From the NCBI GenBank assembly GCA_964385045.1, contig CAYLNM010000007.1, positions 1 through 59,372 on the forward strand: 59,372 nt of DNA, given 5' to 3'. The notes under the pieces were generated by a model that worked only from the letters and a program-made list of their open reading frames with translations, was not told the DNA's origin and did not search any database. The position numbers were made by a program, and so were the translations under genes. The DNA comes from CAYLNM01 sp964385045. GTDB taxonomy: Bacteria > Planctomycetota > Phycisphaerae > Phycisphaerales > SM1A02. Below are positions 57,657 to 59,372 of the stretch, in pieces (the stretch's first letter is position 1; every line of letters starts with the position of its first letter).

Positions 57657-58417
57657 GGGCGGCGGGGGCCGCGGGCGCCGGGGGTGCGCGGGGTCCCGGG
57701 GCTGCCGGGGCTGCCGGGGGCGGGCAGCCAGCGGAGCGGGGGCGGGGCGTCATCGGCCCGGGCGGGGGGCGGCGGGGGAGCCGGGCCATCGACGCCGGCC
57801 GGCCGCTCGCTCGCGGCTCGCCGACTCGCCGCTCCCTGCAGCGCGAAGTACGCCGAGAACGACCACCAGAGCAGCTCGTACCAGTTGGGCAGCGGAACGC
57901 GGCGGGCCCGGACGCCGCGGGCGGCGAGGTCCACGAGGCCGAGCAGCGCGAACATCGCGGCGAGCGTGGTCGCCGGGTCGGCCTCGCGTGCGGTGCGGCC
58001 GACGCGGGTCGCGGCGGCGCGGGCGGCGGCGGCCCAGCCGGAGGCGGCCCGCGCGGCCTGCTCCGTGGCGTCGGCCGCGACGTCGCCCGCTTCCCCCGGG
58101 ATCCAGCCCGGGCGCGGGTCGGCGGTGCCCGTCGCCTCTGCCCGTGGTCGATCTCCCGCACGCCCGCCGGCCGGGCTCGCCCCGCGGTCGCGGAGCCCCG
58201 GCAGCGCCGCGCGGAGTCCATCCCACACCGCGGCTGCCGCGGATGCGTCGTGCCGGACGACCACGCTGCCGGTGAGCCGGCTCGCCTCGACGTGCCGCAC
58301 GCCCGGCACGCGCCGCAGCCGGTCGGCGAGCGTCGCGGCGGCCGCCGCATCGCCCCGGATCGCCGGCACCCGGATCCGCAGTCGTCCGTCGATGGCGTGT
58401 GCGATCACCGGATCCAT
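57653..58417 (-). CDS. HMA-like small membrane protein upstream of the P-type ATPase
   Basis: 254 residues from ATG 58417; an in-frame ATG at 58456 would add 13 residues. The N-terminus (PVIAHAIDGRLRIRVPAIRGDAAAAATLADRLRRVPGVRHVEAS) is the same cysteine-free HMA-like fold that begins the pump, GRLRIR being shared. A hydrophobic segment (TTLAAMFALLGLVDLAARG) and a second one (WYELLWWSFSAYFALQG) follow, then a Pro-rich tail. Probably an accessory subunit of the pump, since it overlaps the ATPase gene by GTGA and repeats its N-domain. Confidence 0.75.
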   Translation of the reverse strand: MDPVIAHAIDGRLRIRVPAIRGDAAAAATLADRLRRVPGVRHVEASRLTGSVVVRHDASAAAAVWDGLRAALPGLRDRGASPAGGRAGDRPRAEATGTADPRPGWIPGEAGDVAADATEQAARAASGWAAAARAAATRVGRTAREADPATTLAAMFALLGLVDLAARGVRARRVPLPNWYELLWWSFSAYFALQGAASRRAASERPAGVDGPAPPPPPARADDAPPPLRWLPAPGSPGSPGTPRTPGARGPRRP

Positions 58418-58498
58418 GCCGGCGCCTTCCCCTTCCCGTCCACGGCGATCGGCCACCGCCGCACCCTCGCCCGCCGCGGCATCGCGGCCGAACGCGTC

Positions 58499-58972
58499 TC
58501 AGCCCGCGTCGCGGGCCGGCCCCGCCTCGCCGCCGGTGAACCCGAACCCGGCCCGCGGGCCGGCGTCGCCGCCGTCGCGGTTGCGCTCGGGCGTCGTCGG
58601 CTCCTGCGCCGGGGCGTGCCCGGCGGTGCGGGCCGCGTCCTCGTCCGCCTCGCCGTCCTCGTCTCCGTCACCGTCGTGGTCGGCCCGCGCCGCGGTCCCG
58701 GCGGCCCCGGCCCCGGCCCCGGTCGCGGCCGCCTCCGCCGCGGCCCGCTCGGCCTGCACCTCGGCCATGAGGTCGAGCCACTCCTCCATGCCCTCGGCCG
58801 CCCCGTGCTTCACCTTCTCCTGCACGTCGAGGTAGGCGTTGAGCAGGCTCTTCGCCAAGGGCCGGGTCGCCTTCGAGGAGGAGGGCCGCAGCAGCAGCGG
58901 CAGGGCGGCGCCGACGCCCAGGCCGAGCAGGAAGCCGGGGCCGTTCTTCTTCAGGAACTCGTCGATCGCCAT
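58499..58972 (-). CDS. DUF5132-type membrane protein, first gene of the pump operon
   Basis: 157 residues: MAIDEFLKKNGPGFLLGLGVGAALPLLLRP (one hydrophobic helix), a conserved helical stretch (PLAKSLLNAYLDVQEKVKHGAAEGMEEWLDLMAEVQAE), then an Ala/Asp/Glu-rich disordered tail. This matches the short DUF5132-type proteins that I recall next to HMA-domain proteins and P-type ATPases in other bacteria. Role unknown. It has a good promoter about 70 bases upstream, which probably drives the four-gene operon through metK. Confidence 0.75.
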   Translation of the reverse strand: MAIDEFLKKNGPGFLLGLGVGAALPLLLRPSSSKATRPLAKSLLNAYLDVQEKVKHGAAEGMEEWLDLMAEVQAERAAAEAAATGAGAGAAGTAARADHDGDGDEDGEADEDAARTAGHAPAQEPTTPERNRDGGDAGPRAGFGFTGGEAGPARDAG

Positions 58973-59039
58973 GGTGAGGTCGCCCGCCTGTGGCCTCGGG
59001 AAGCGGCGGTTCCGGCACCGTGCGGGTCCCGCGGGACAC

Positions 59040-59067
59040 ACGATAAACGCCGCGCGCCCGCGATCAA
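59040..59067 (-). promoter_or_regulatory. Promoter of the DUF5132/HMA/ATPase/metK operon
   Basis: On the minus strand TTGATC (59062-59067), 16-base spacer, TATCGT (59040-59045); predicted leader of about 60 bases to the ATG at 58972. Confidence 0.65.
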
Positions 59068-59166
59068 GGCCCCGGGCGGGGGGCTCCGCGGGCAACGGCG
59101 GCTTCCCGCGTCGGCGGCTCGGGTGTTCCTTCACGGCCGATTCCGGGGCGAATGTGCGGAAGAGGC

Positions 59167-59194
59167 TTGAACCTCCGGCGAGCCGCGATAGCGT
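59167..59194 (+). promoter_or_regulatory. Promoter of leader cassette copy B
   Basis: TTGAAC (59167-59172), 16-base spacer, TAGCGT (59189-59194), just before the conserved leader, as in copy A. The sequence upstream of the leader is otherwise different from copy A. Confidence 0.5.
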
Positions 59195-59199
59195 CCGGA

Positions 59200-59318
59200 G
59201 GTCCGAGGGGCTTTCGGGGCCCGGGGAGCGCTTCATGCGAGTCATCCGATCGCACGCTGCTTCGGACCGACGGCGCGCCCTCGGGCGTGGAGGCAGTGTC
59301 ATGCTCGATAGGATTCTG
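59200..59318 (+). repeat. Conserved leader cassette, copy B
   Basis: 119 bases matching 49592-49709. Contains GGGGAG then ATG 59235, GGAGG then ATG 59301 (same frame), and runs into a heptamer array at the window edge. The gene it serves lies beyond the window. Confidence 0.9.
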
Positions 59319-59372
59319 TCCGGCGTCCGGCGTCCGGCGTCCGGCGTCCGGCGTCCGGCGTCCGGCGTCCGG
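59235..59372 (+). CDS. 5' end of a further heptamer-leader gene (partial)
   Basis: From ATG 59235 (GGGGAG six bases upstream) the peptide is MRVIRSHAASDRRRALGRGG..., identical to the start in copy A, continuing into SGVRRPA repeats. The frame is open to the window end. By analogy with copy A the array should be followed by a signal peptide and a secreted protein; the frame relation to it cannot be judged because the array is cut. Confidence 0.6.
   Translation, partial: MRVIRSHAASDRRRALGRGGSVMLDRILSGVRRPASGVRRPASGVR
59319..59372 (+). repeat. Heptamer array TCCGGCG, at least 7.7 copies, cut by window end
   Basis: 54 bases of perfect TCCGGCG repeats up to the last base of the window; the total number is unknown. 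Confidence 0.97.

Overview
The window reads as chromosomal DNA of a very GC-rich planctomycete, most likely of the class Phycisphaerae. The clues are: secreted proteins ending in an IPGP motif, a hydrophobic stretch and an Arg-rich tail; dockerin-like CPADVDGDG pairs at the C-termini of secreted proteins; ECF sigma factors paired with eukaryotic-type Ser/Thr kinases; and a divergent pilT/pseudo-gspE cluster. No phage, transposase or CRISPR sequence was seen.

Layout. 0.1-8.3 kb is housekeeping: accC, then (minus strand) pilT, a GspE-like pseudo-ATPase and a CvpA-type protein, then guaB. 8.4-13.9 kb is a tandem duplication of a secreted beta-helix/dockerin gene together with its upstream element and terminator; a third paralogue lies at 27.4-29.9 kb. 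A tRNA-Val(GAC) follows at 14.5 kb. 14.8-18.0 kb (minus) holds a HAF-repeat/dockerin protein and two tandem PEP-CTERM-like proteins. 18.3-27.1 kb (minus) holds two ECF sigma/kinase pairs, one kinase fused to an alpha/beta hydrolase, flanking a glutaminase built like animal GLS. 30.8-44.0 kb is one co-directional array of eight secreted amidohydrolase-like genes (nine domains), of which only one domain keeps the full set of metal ligands. 44.2-49.5 kb has a small unknown protein, a methyltransferase, a CpcT/CpeT-like lipoprotein and two coupled membrane GTPases. 49.6-52.8 kb repeats the HAF + duplicated PEP-CTERM layout. 53.2-59.0 kb (minus) is an operon of a DUF5132-type protein, an HMA-like protein, a P-type cation ATPase and a divergent MetK.

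The most striking observation is a putative phase-variation system. Both HAF/dockerin genes carry a short tandem repeat (pentamer CGTTG; heptamer TCCGGCG) between a well-placed Shine-Dalgarno/ATG and the signal peptide. In both, the repeat number seen here puts the ATG out of frame by exactly one repeat unit. The heptamer leader (promoter, SD, ATG, array) is repeated almost base for base at the very end of the window, implying a third such gene beyond it. Each HAF gene is followed by recently duplicated PEP-CTERM-like genes. Further GC-rich heptamer arrays sit in three other intergenic gaps. A second notable system is the amidohydrolase/pseudo-amidohydrolase array. All assignments come from reading the sequence; no database search was run.
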